Source of the DNA: Lunularia cruciata
Taxonomy: Eukaryota; Streptophyta; Marchantiopsida; Lunulariales; Lunulariaceae
DNA: 64,000 bases
Assembly: GCA_948567375.1 (NCBI GenBank)
Contig: OX419761.1
Span: forward strand, 12,314,243-12,378,242
Direction of reading: 5' to 3'
Part shown: positions 50,735-62,036 of the stretch, in pieces
Layout of the letters: each line of letters opens with the position of its first letter
Numbering within the stretch: the stretch's first letter is position 1
The notes under the pieces: generated by a model
Database searches by the model: none
What the model was told of the DNA's origin: nothing
Seen by the model: only the letters and a program-made list of their open reading frames with translations
Made by a program: the position numbers and the translations under genes

Positions 50735-53700
50735 AGCACAAAAGAAGTCACCATTCAGTCTCATTTGTTACAAGTTAATCTAAGGTTCGAGGTAGGTGTC
50801 CGGGCTCGAGTAGCATAGTTGTAGTACTGTGGTGACAATACAAAGCGCTGGTGGGGCAGAACAGTCGAGACTTTCGAAAACGTGTAGGACAGAAATCTAC
50901 TGCAGGACTGCATCCTTCTTGTATTCTTCAAGTGCACTAGTGGTAGGATCAATGCCAATATCATTTGAAAGCGGATGAGTGGAAGACGTTTGAGATAATA
51001 CTGATGATTTTGCATGCCAAAGTCCAGAGTAGATTCAAACCAGGCTCAATAAATTCCAGTACACCATGTTGAAGTCTAGTTGGATTCCTTTCCACGAGAT
51101 TTGTCTACCTTAATTCACCCAGCTAAGAATGAGAATGAGATGAGAATGGATGAGAACCGCCAGTAGCACAAAAGGCTACCAAGTAAACACTCATAATAAG
51201 GAAGCGCAGTTTGAGGATTTGTGTGAAGATCTAGAAAGTTAACTAGTAATGTTTTCCCCAAGTTTTATTGAATGTAGTAACATGTACAATAGTTAACGTT
51301 TGTATTGCTGGTAGGTTTGTGAATGGCTTTCGTTACCGATATGATTTGGTATTAGAGAGGCGAAGTTCGTTGAAGACTACGATGTTTTATCGAGGCATTG
51401 TCGCTAGGCTTCTTTGATCTGTCGATCAAAATTTATGATTTGATTTGTTATATTTGGTTAAATTTCATTTCTTGTTAAGAGCAGAGAGTACGATTCTTCA
51501 TCGGACCGTCAACTACAGCATCTGGAAACGCAGAGTCGAGAGTAGTTTAGAACGGTAAGAGTTGTGGAAGCATTTTGGGAGGACGAAGTCACCAATGGAG
51601 TCTCCACAACTCCAACATCATCGATGCGTAGTTACAATTGGCAAGCTTTACAACCTTGAGAGCTTAATTTCTTATTAATTAGCTTAATTAGCTTAGTGAA
51701 TGTTATTGAAACAACAACATCATTTATTTAATTATAAAGTTCTGTATAAAGACTTGATCCACAATTTAATTCTTAGTTTCATGAGATGTCATTCCATCAA
51801 TACAAATGTGAAGGAATCACATGAATTTTTTGTATTCCCTCAAATCTCTATATTTATGTGAAAAGGAAACGGTGCAAAATTTTTATATTTAAACTCTAAA
51901 ATACAAGAATGGAGTGCATGAGTACTTAAAATCATCAATCAATTAGTATAACATGGAGATTTGTGGAGGTTCTTAAAAACATGATCATCCTTGAATAAGT
52001 GATCAATAGTTAAGAGAACTTTTGGGAGTATTTAACTTGAAGGATCCAATGTTTGAATGATCTCTTACAATCTCATAGAGCACTTACAATTGTAAAACGA
52101 TCCACTTTGGTAAATCTTCTTGGTAAATCCTTTCTTACCAAAGAACGAAGAATGACAAGTAAATGCTTATGTTCCTTCGTGCAAATTCATGTGAAATTAG
52201 AGAATGAATTTTATGAGTTAAGGAAAGTGTTCTAGGTGAACACAAAATAGAAGAATGATAATACTATCATTATAAATTTTCTCTATTTTACAAATTTGTG
52301 CAAAATGAGAGAATAAATCAGCCACTTGCAGAGGGTATGTAGACTTAAGGAGGACATGCTTCAAATTTGGAAATGCAATTAATATAATTGTAAGGGATCT
52401 TCCATACCAAAGGAGTACATGTTCAAAGTTCTATTGAATGATAAAGATTAACATTGAATGATGGTATTTTGAACTTCTCAATTTTATATAAGAAAAATGA
52501 AACTAGTCAAAAATAGAAAAAATATATAAGATACTTTATAGGACACTATGGACCCTATAGGACACTTTTTACTCTCTCAAGGAGGAAATTTACCATTAAA
52601 GAATCTCTTTGCAACTCTTGTTGCTTTCTTAAGAGAGAAAAATTAGAATGATTATGTTTGAGCTTTTGAAACTTATCAAAAAAAATATAGACAATGTACA
52701 TAGTTAAAAGAAATCCCTTCCTACTTACTTAGTGTCACTTGCCAAAATCTCTAAGAGTACTTCCATTAGAAGCGAAAAAAAAAATCAAGAAATCATGCTT
52801 GCAAATGATGATCGGAGCAATAAAGACTTTGATGAATATTAACTTAAAATATGTGTCTTGGATAACCTAGATTGTCAAGTATGGTATGCATTCCTACTTA
52901 TTTCGTAATGCTTACAATTATTTTTGTAACAAGTTTGTTCTTGTAATGTAAAATGATCTTTCAAAGATAATAATCATTGCAATAATAAGGAAGAAGAGGT
53001 GCCTTATATGATTGAAAATATGGTATAGCTATCAGAATTAAGTGAGTAATAATCAATACTTGATCTTTAACATAGACATTTGAGTTATATTGGTATTGTA
53101 TTTTATTTGACATATAGTGTTTCTAGCTAATCTGAAAACAAGACTTAGAGTATTGATCAATACAAGATGAAAGATATAAGATAGTAGAAATCTATATCAT
53201 AAACTTGCATCACAAAATTATTATTAGTATAGATTGAATCAATCTACAAAATAGATAGTACTCATAGAAGAACATAATGATGAGTTACATTCTAAAAAAT
53301 CCCTTGAAATCAATCAAGAATCAATCACCATATGGATATTACTGATGAATATCAATCTGAATATGAGTAATTGGATATTATGGATGATAAAAAAATGTGT
53401 CTTATGTACCTATGGTAGAAAATTGGGAAAAGAAATAAGAGTTCAAATGATATTCTTTAACAAAGGATGGTACACTTATATGGAGTGAGGTTAGAGTATT
53501 CCAAAATTGAGTTGGAAAATTTGGTGACATGAAAATGAAAAAAGCAATAGTTGAAATTTTTTTAGACAATTTTTACATAAAGATTAAATCTATCTCTTTT
53601 TGTTCACTTTGATTTTGATGAATCAAGTTTAGCTCATACAAATCTTTAAGAATCTAATTAAATAATTAAAAGGGAGGATGGAGTAAAATTTAATTTCAGT

Positions 53701-54448
53701 AAAAAAAATATCAAATTCTTTTAACTAAAGAAATAGGTTTAGTTACTTTAGGACAATGGAAATTGTCTTTAAGATAAGCAAGTAAGTTGTATATAATTAT
53801 TGTACAAATTTTGAATTGGAGCTCAAAAACTGAGAAATAAGTAACCATAAAACTAATTATAAAGGAGAATCTATTTAGACTTGTTAGGAGACTACTTGAA
53901 ATAATTATGAGCATTCTATTAGAAATGCTATGAGAATCAAAGGCCAACTTTCTTATAATTGAATTTTTCAAGTAGGTAAATTTTTTTTTAATAATAGATG
54001 AATTGTATAGAGATTTTCTTTAAGCAAATTACTGAGCTATCTTATTGCATTAAACATCCAAGTGAAAAAGAGAAAATATATAAGTTCCCTCTTCTAGGTT
54101 CTTGTAGACAAAAGATCATACTTATTTTGATTGAGTTTTTTGGTTCATTTTGTTAACATATACATACTGAAAAGATTCTTCAATCTTGCAACAAATGAGT
54201 AACTCAACAGATGAATATGGACTCAAAAAAGGTGAAAATTGTATAAGTCTACTATTTTTATTACTCTTTTTATTAATTTTTGATGAATATTATGATGTAT
54301 AAAATTTATATCATGATTAAAAGTATAATAAAGTACAAAAAAGATAAAAAATGTGAAATGTGGATTTATCAAAATCAATTATGATTTTTAAAATAGAATT
54401 AAATTTGATTATGATACTATTTGAACTAAGGAAATATTAATATATATG

Positions 54449-54495
<47 letters not shown>

Positions 54496-54654
54496 GGATC
54501 ACTTTTGCTATTAAGTATACCTATAATTGATTTTTGATATTATTCCAAATCCACTAAATTGAAGAAAACTGTGGATAAGGATAATTATGTTGACTAAGCT
54601 TGTGGGTAGTAGTTCTTTGATGACCTATTGTTTGTATTATATACTTCATTCTAA
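50735..54654. other. AT-rich gene-free region
   Basis: The first few hundred bases are probably the F-box 3' UTR. From about 51660 the DNA is strongly AT-rich with no frame above 90 codons and no family resemblance. A TA microsatellite is listed separately. It probably consists of old transposon DNA beyond recognition. Confidence 0.5.
54452..54488. repeat. (TA)n microsatellite
   Basis: About 18 uninterrupted AT dinucleotides, with a further imperfect TATATAT run just upstream at 54440-54447. Confidence 0.97.
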
Positions 54655-55010
54655 TGTCACACCATTTGTAGTGTCGCATCTAGATTGCTCGCACTCTAGA
54701 GTAGTAGTGTTGGTAGTTAGAGGTATTTTGGCAATTACTCATAAACTACTTGTTGACGGTCTGATTTCATATTTGGGGTATTGACTACATGGTGGGACAC
54801 ACTGTCACTTGCACCTTTTGCATTGTCAGATGTGCCATCAGCGGGACCGTTAGGGTTGTAGACCTAGGTTGAGATCAAGTGTATACTTTGAAGTGCAACT
54901 GCAAAGATCTCACTTCTTTGATGTTGAGCCTTCGTGTTCTTGGCTATGGTGGACAAAGGCCAACGAACGTCTCTTATCTAGAGTAACTTATGTGTGAGTT
55001 GTGCTTTTAT
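54655..55010 (+). repeat. LTR-like piece related to 2888-3822
   Basis: Begins TGTCACACCATTTG and follows the outer part of the minus-strand LTR at 3822-3500 almost throughout, including TTGCTCG, TAGTTAGAGGTAT, TTACTCATA, ATTGACTACATGGTG and TCTTGGCTA. Similarity fades after about 54980-55010. A TATATAAG box follows at about 55051. It may be a solo LTR or the edge of a decayed element; the partner LTR is not visible. Confidence 0.55.
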
Positions 55011-55399
55011 AGTGTGTGATGTTGAAAGCAATGTATGTTGTGTAGCAATGTATATAAGTATGACACTAGAATCAATACACTCATATATTTGTAGCCAACT
55101 TTTCTAAAATATAGGTTTTCTAAACAATTGTAGCATAGATGAGAAAGATACTTATGTTAGCAGTGCAATTCAATGGTATTATTTCAGAATTTTTTATTTG
55201 CATTGTATATTTAATTCTAAGAAGATACATCCATATACATATGCAAACATATGTATATGTTTATTGCACACTCATGGTAAAAGATTTACTAGTGTAGGCT
55301 TTCAAGAAGGACCCATAGTTCATCTTTGTATTGCTCTTGTTGTTGGAACGTTTTGCTACAGTGGTCAACAACTTCTACTTTAGCTATAGAATGAGCACA

Positions 55400-57724
55400 T
55401 TATCCTTGCTAGAGGAGCTTGTCCTTCTTGAATTTTCTAGACTTGTATCCTTCTCTTTAATTTTGTCCTTGATCTTAATCAATTTGTTACATAATAGTGC
55501 CTTCTCCTTGGTTGTCATCTAGTTCCTTATAAAATGACAAGAAGTCTTCCAAGGCTTCCATTGGGGCATAACAATGTTCATAGTATAGATAACCATCAGC
55601 CACAAGAGTGAGTTATTTTTGCATTTCATGCAACTTAGTAAGACCTTAGTCACTATCATATTTGCGAGATGTCCTCTGCTATTTGACTGGGCCTGTGTGG
55701 GTTGATTTGGTTCATCTTCCTTTCGTCCCTCATTGGCTGGAACCTTATCATTGGACTCTTATGCTGTTTAGTTCACATGTTGTTGTCCACTCGTGGACTC
55801 TTCCTCCACTTGAGCGACTAGGTCATTGCTTGGAAGCGGCTCTATACATGGATGACATTATGAGTATATTGCTTCTTGCTCCATTTGCTACATTTTGTCA
55901 TTCCAAATGACCTGACCTCTTTGTGTTCCTAACACAAAGTCAACAAAAGCTAATGTTCTTGATAGAGTTCTTCTTAGTTTGGAGATAAGGATCCTCTTAT
56001 TTTCCTCTTTAAGTTCTTTCACTTTGAACTAAAGTATCACTATGGTTGTATTGTCATTTAGCCAATGGTAACTATTATGCTTTGTCATTATAGTCTCCTA
56101 TGTCCACCTTGTCATTTTGCACAAACAATGATATCTAGTGAAGGAGTTATCACTTCTACCTTTTGCATTTTCTAACAAGGTTGCACTCCTACTAGTTTGT
56201 GAATTGGATTGTCCAACCTCCTCCTCAATTCAGGTTCTCCTTTGTTTCTTGGGGCTTCTTTGCTTCCACTCTTGTGGGACTATATGTTGATAATCTGAAC
56301 TACTTGTTTGCACTTCTTGGAAGCTTGAATCTTGGTGCTCGACCTGATCACCTTCTTGTGGATGATTATCATACTGTAGGTTTGAGTAATAAACACAAAC
56401 TTCTTTGTGCAAGGAAAATCATTGTCTACCTTGTGATATTTCATTATTTCCTTAGGCATGCCTAGGTGTTCACTGAAATACATTGGATGGTAGAAGTGGC
56501 TTGGCTATTTCTCCTTCTCTTCCTTGTTTAAGAGGTTGATCCTTATGTAGAAATTCAAGATGAAGGGGCTACAACCTTGAGTGTGCCTTTAGCCATGTCA
56601 TGAAACAGCTCAATGATCCATTCTTGGAACATCCTAGCCCAAGTCATAGGCTATTGTTTGTGCTTGAGTTGGAAGAAGATCACATGGTTCAGGTTTACAT
56701 AGGCCATTCTTTTCAACATGAATAACTCCATAATAGTTTTAATGACGACACGTTGAATAGGGCCCTTGAGATCCTCTATCTTGACCTATTCATCAACTTC
56801 CCACTCAAAAATGAGTTGTCAATCCTGTCTTTCAAGTCTTTACTCAAATGGCCATGGAAAGTTTTCCACGTCGATTTGGCCAAATAGAGAGCACTTCTCT
56901 CCTAGCACTTGTTGCCAATGATTTATTGACCACATTGTTGGACTTGCCACTCATGTTCAAGTTACTGCAAATTTCTTCTAGTAGGGAGACATTTGAAAAA
57001 CTCCAATCCCAAAGCAAGAACTCTAAATTTTGACTCTTGAGGTAATCCAACCTACAATACAAACCCCACTCAGAAACCTCTAAAGGTTTGCTTACATTTT
57101 CTACAACATGCCCTTGTCTTCTCTTTGCAATTTTTTGCATTGTTGCTTAATTATTTGGATTTGATAATCTACTCTATCATCAATACATGCTTACAAAATC
57201 TCTTAAGTTCCACACTTTGTTGGTGAAAAAGGTCATTCTTGTTAGCAGTGACGGTGAATTCCTATGCATCGTGAAAAAATTTGATTGCAAAAAAGAATGA
57301 AAAGTAAAAAAGTTGTCCTTGTAGTGTGGCATCATCATTTTATAGTCTTGTCAAAACCCGTCAATCCTTCATCCACTTTGGCAGTTGATGAAAGGTTACG
57401 GTCATGCTCCAAATGCACGTCAATTGACAATGAACAGTTGAGAGTATGTTCATGAAGGAGGTATGAATTTCTATCGGTGCAAAATTTGGTGGCACTTTGT
57501 CTAACAGCGGAAGTTTTAATTGACAGAACTTTGTTTCCACTAATCTTTGTAACAAAGCAACCTTGTACCAACAAAAAATTGTAACAATTCAATTTGTAAT
57601 GATAGAAGTTCACAACAAAACCATTCTTTGTATCCTTAGGATGATTTGTAGTGCTGATCTTTGTAAGAACAATAGATCCCCAAGAAAGTCTTGTTATGAT
57701 ATGAACACTAGACCCTTGTGCCAT
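55400..57724 (-). pseudogene. Decayed coding remnants, unrecognised
   Basis: Several minus-strand frames follow one another (57724-57335, 57140-56844 and shorter pieces to about 55430), with charged coiled-coil-like stretches near the end such as KELDDNQGEG. This suggests a single old coding sequence, perhaps the gag side of a retroelement, that is broken with many breaks. No motif I could name was found. It lies beside an LTR-like piece but in the opposite orientation, so the two may be unrelated. Confidence 0.3.
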
Positions 57725-58726
57725 TAAATTGGGTCGTAGTCATTGTATGAGGGGTTTATTCACTTTGTGAGGTGCTCATCTAACAACTAATGATATTTTT
57801 CTGCCTTCATTCTCAAATTTTTACCTTGATACATAGTAAAATTACTAAACTAATAGAAAAAAGGATTTTTCTCCAAGGAAGTCAAGGTAGGTTACTACAT
57901 ATCCCCTCAAATCCCAATTAGATTATATAGAAAAGAAAAATACTTTATATATAGTTGTGAGCAATCCTTGATTTTTGGAATAAGAAGATGAACAATGAAA
58001 TAATTCCAAATCTTTTTTGTATGTTTTGCTCAATCCTATATATCATTTTGATCAAAACCAAAAGAACTTTTGTGGAATTTTGGTTGATTCTTTAATGACT
58101 GAATTAATCTTGACATAAAAGAAAGTAGGAGTTCATATTATGCTGATAAAAACTCCTATGAGAGAAAAATAATGGACTAAGTTAGAGAATTTGAAATAGT
58201 ATGAGAGTAATTTTCAATTGAATAAAGATATGAAAACTAAGAAATTTGGAAAAACCATCATACCATCACTCTTGTATTTAAAAAGTTGTTACAAACACAA
58301 AAATCCTGAATACATTTATACTTTTTACAAAACTTTTCATATCCTTTAATTTGAATATGTATACAATTTAAAAACGAAAACAAAATGTGAACTATTTTTT
58401 TCTCAACTATACTCTAGTGTACACTCAAAATCCTTTAACCACCTCTCTCTCTCCCTCTCAAGTTCTAGACTACAGTCTAGACTGTACACAAAAAACATCC
58501 TTTAAACTCCTCTTTCATTCACTCAAGTAGATTGTGTCTAACGAACGAGATTAATTATGACATCGGACACAGAAGATCATGATCTCAAATCCCCACCCGG
58601 TGAGTACGAATGGGGAGAGATAGACTAAACCAGCACTCCATCACTGCTACTTGGCTGACCTCCAAGTTTATCCAGGTTCACTAAACCGACCTCCAAGCGC
58701 CATGCGTCCACCTTCGCATCTTACTT
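57725..58726. other. Gene-free AT-rich stretch
   Basis: No coding region. A CT-rich run (CTCTCTCTCTCCCTCTC) lies at about 58444-58460. Base composition becomes more balanced from about 58550, just before the LINE insertion site. Confidence 0.5.
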
Positions 58727-58737
58727 GATAAGTGAGG

Positions 58738-61405
58738 AAAAAAGGCGACCGCGTAGGAAAAATGAAGGATGGGAAGACCCCATCAAGCCGTACAAGGGAG
58801 AGACAAAAAAGGTAACATGGGGCTAAGCCCCAATAGAGTCTGTATGAGAAATCTGCCCTACCGCACCTAAGATATCCGAGCTATGCAAGTCGTACGGTCT
58901 ACACACAACTGGAGCATCCGAAGAAACATCACCTAATGTGATTGCTCTCCTATGGATTGCACCAGCCACTGCCCTCTATAGAGCAATGGATACACGCTGT
59001 CTAAAGTAAGCTACAAAGTATGAGAGTGAGAGTGGTACCCCCTGCCGCCTAACATGATAAGCCCTCGCGCACTCCTTGACAAATGTGTCAAATGCCGTGT
59101 CCATCGCTCCATATAACTCCAAGGCTAGAGGAACAAAGAGGTGACATCGCTGCATGCCCCTGTACTTGGAGACCTTGCGACCTGCTGCTGCACTCGCCGC
59201 CCATCCAGGGGGATGGGTAATCACTCCCTCCGAAACTGTATCTCGCGTAGGGTCCGTCACCACGACATCCGCTACTGTCACCTGATCATCTCGGACCAAG
59301 TATAAGTCTGCCCTGACACATGTCGTCTGCAACGCATACGAACGCTCCTTCCAAGCCAAGTATCCACTCTCTCATGCCATAGCAAACACTATGTCTCTAA
59401 TGGCATCATGGGTAGCTATCCTCTGTCCTCCAAAAGGACACCGTGTCATGTGGACCGCCGCTGCATCTAGTGTAGAACCACACTCACAAGTGAGTAGTGA
59501 AGATGCAGATGGGTGGACCAAACCTAGGCGAAACCTCATCGCTGTAGAGAAAGTAGCCGGTGCGAGTCGGAAAGCCCTAATGCATGGTCGAGCTAGGATC
59601 CACGAGCCTGCACCCTTGCCGGAGCAAGAGCGTAGACGTGCTCTAGTAGCCTGAGGAATGGACGAGTCAACTAAGAGAGAATGTAGCGTATGCTCACACT
59701 GTCGCTCCATCAAGGAAGACTGTAGACCTCTAGTCCAATCTGACGATAGTGAAGCAAACGGTGGAAAACCCTCTCGTGCTCGTGAAGATAGACTATCTCT
59801 CGTCTGCCGCAATAACACCTGGAGAGAAAAGGATCCTCCCTCCACCTCTGTCACATAAGTCTCCAAAACCGGCCTATCAGCAACCACAAAACGAGATGCA
59901 AGTAGGGGTGCCGAGAGAGCCCAACTACCCAAAAATGCTATAGGTGCCATCTCCTCCATAGAAAGCAAGCCAACCCCACCACATGAGATCGGTAGAGCCG
60001 TCTGTCTACGTGCCAAATCCCCTGTCACACACTCAAAAGTCCCTGGTCCAATAATATCACCAAAGACTCCCATAATCCTCCTATCAAATGCTCTCAGACG
60101 TGATAGGAAGGACGATGAGGGGGGAACTGTACGGATGAGGTAGGATGGTCGACGAGCAATACTGGAAGAGAGTATACCAAATGCCACCTGCGGATCTCCT
60201 AGTAATGGAAGGTCATCCACATGGAGAACATCCTTTGCAAGAGCAGCGTCCAAGAAGCGTGTGACAAAATCCTCCGATCCTACTGGCACTCCAAGAACAC
60301 GAAGTCCCTGTGTGGATGTGATACACCCCTCTGGAAGCTCAAGGTGGGGAGGGATACCTAAAGGGGACCATGCCCTACACTTTGACACCTTGACTCTCAA
60401 GCCTACTAGATGTAGCTCGGTAGTCAAGTAGTCAAAGGCCTGCCTAATCTGATCTACAGGGCCTACGATGTGTGTATCATCTGCCAAGGATGGAAATACA
60501 CAACCTTGCATGGCCAAAGTAGTAGACAGGAGAGCTCTAAAGTGAGCCATGGCAAATAAGGGCCCCCCCAAAGGATCTCCCTGACGTGTACCAACAGCTG
60601 ACTCCAAGACGGTGACTCCCTCCTGTGAACCACCATGCTGGTAGTAAAGGGAAGCAGGAGAGCCATAAAAAGACCGCACAAAAGGAATGAGACTCGCCAA
60701 GGATCCACTAGCCTCCCTAAGCTCTCTAAAGATGGATGCACGTGAGACGCTATTAAAAGCGTTCTCAACGTCCACCTGTAGGACGACCCACTCTGGATGG
60801 ATATCTAGGAGTGCTCTAATGCCTAGAGATATAGCCTCACATCCTCCAGGTGTAGCTACTCCAAACTGATGTGGACTAAGGTGCTGTCGAAAGTGAGAAT
60901 GATGCTGAAGGACAATGGTACGACTGACCAAACGCAAAAAGATCTCTCCAATAGCGATCGGTCTAATGCCTCCCGTGTCCTTCTCGATCGCGAGAAGTCG
61001 ACTAGCACCTAAGACCCGACTAACAGACATAGGAATATCTCCTCTCGCTACTGCTGCAGCCACCTGAAACAACTCGGTAAAACCACTAGAAGGATCATCT
61101 GCCTGGAAGCAATCTCTAAGGTGCTCATAAACCATCCCTGACAAGCCTCCTGAGGAAAGGCGAGGGGCATTGCACAATGCTTGTGCAAATAGCGACCTAT
61201 CAAGACATAAAGGCTGCTCAGGCTGATAATCTAAGACCTCTAGTGGTAGTCCCTCTACTGCTATAGGATGCAATGAGCGTAGGGAAGAGATGGTCTCATC
61301 AGTAGGACTCGCTATAGACAGAGGGTGTAGCGCTCGTGCTGCTCTACTAAACTCTCCCGCCTGACCCAATGTCCTACATCGTCGTAATCGAGTGGAAGTG
61401 ATCGA
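58738..61405 (-). mobile_element. Young RLE-type LINE, 5'-truncated, with 11-bp target duplication
   Basis: A 2.67-kb non-LTR retrotransposon read on the minus strand, flanked by the exact duplication GATAAGTGAGG (58727-58737 and 61406-61416). Its 5' end cuts into coding sequence just upstream of the reverse transcriptase, as expected of a 5'-truncated insertion. The 3' UTR (58975-58738) has no poly-A. It contains the hairpins GGGGCTTAGCCCC and GATGGGGTCTTCCCATC and ends GCGGTCGCCTTTTTTCC. The endonuclease lies after the reverse transcriptase, which places it with the early-branching, restriction-like-endonuclease LINEs (R2, R4, NeSL, Utopia and others) and not with the L1 or RTE types usual in plants. 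The exact clade needs a phylogeny. Confidence 0.87.
58976..61405 (-). pseudogene. LINE reverse transcriptase-CCHC-endonuclease ORF, one stop
   Basis: An open frame of about 810 codons interrupted once, by TGA at 59374-59372. Counting from codon 1 at 61369 (the frame is open further upstream): reverse transcriptase motif A with VDVENAFNSVSR (D200), motif B RQGDPLGGPLF (262-272), motif C LADDTHIVG (D297, D298) and motif E LGVPVG. A CCHC knuckle C628-x-C630-x9-H640-x3-C644 is followed by THDAIRD. After the stop comes the restriction-like endonuclease: WKERS, RADLYLV, VADVVVTDP and GRKVSKYRG, where R-x-D, a second D and K-x2-KY match the family's catalytic pattern. Frame and sequence continue across the stop, and a CGA arginine codon there would fit MARESGY. 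Without the missing 5' part the copy is not expected to be autonomous. Confidence 0.85.
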
Positions 61406-61737
61406 GATAAGTGAGGTAGTTTAGTAGTATGTAATATGGTGACGATTGCTAATATCTTGCGTCTTATTGTCCAGCGCTGTCTACGTGGCGTTTGTGGATA
61501 AGATCAATGAATTAAGTCGAATTGCCAAATATAGGCCTATTAAGTTATTCTGTGGACCACGTGTGTATACGAACCATATACGGCGGCTGTTTTTAGTAAC
61601 CATGTATGGAAGGGGTCAGAACCGACGCTCACTATGCCATTGTTCACTGGTGGTTTATATAATGTTTAATTATATTTGTACGTTCTCATTTCAGTCCACT
61701 CAGCCCAAAAATGTGGCAAGAGATTTAATAGTTTTCA

Positions 61738-61790
61738 TTGTTATGCTTGATGGGGTCTTCCCATCCTTCGTGTTCTCTATGCCTTTTTCT
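61738..61790 (+). mobile_element. LINE tail fragment, plus sense
   Basis: Contains CTTGATGGGGTCTTCCCATC followed by CTTCGTG and a T-rich end; the GCGGTCGCC block is degraded to ATGCC. It lacks the outer hairpin. Confidence 0.7.
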
Positions 61791-61966
61791 TTTTTTGTTT
61801 TCTTTATTATCGGCATGAAAGTCACGTATCTAAAATGTGATGTGGAATGTGTAGGCACCATTTTCGTTGAGTTTCAAACATAAGATAAGGTATCCATTCA
61901 TCTTGTCCAGAGATAGACTTAACCGTCTCATATTTGGCACTTCGACTTAGTCGACACCAACGTCGT

Positions 61967-62036
61967 GGGGCTTAGCCCCATGTTACCTTTTTTCCTCTCC
62001 CCATCCTTCGTTTTTCCTACGCGGTCGCCTTTTTTC
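61967..62036 (+). mobile_element. LINE tail copy starting at the outer hairpin
   Basis: About 70 bp from GGGGCTTAGCCCC to GCGGTCGCCTTTTTTCC, almost identical to the tail of the young LINE except for an internal deletion of about 25 bp that removes one arm of the inner hairpin. It starts exactly at the outer hairpin. Confidence 0.85.

Noticed and set aside
55225-55265. Palindromic ACATATGCAAACATATGT
   Set aside because: Short and AT-rich, expected by chance in this composition.
59391-60869. Plus-strand frames of 60-87 codons
   Set aside because: They are shadows of the LINE coding strand.
61446-61883. A 145-codon plus-strand frame
   Set aside because: It runs through a LINE tail fragment (61738-61790), has no family resemblance and begins just outside the LINE target site.
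58738-62036. A DNA-transposon-like element with long terminal inverted repeats enclosing a reverse transcriptase
   Set aside because: The inverted ends are two separate insertions. The left element has its own exact 11-bp target duplication ending at 61416, well inside the supposed right end, and the right piece is a tail-only copy.
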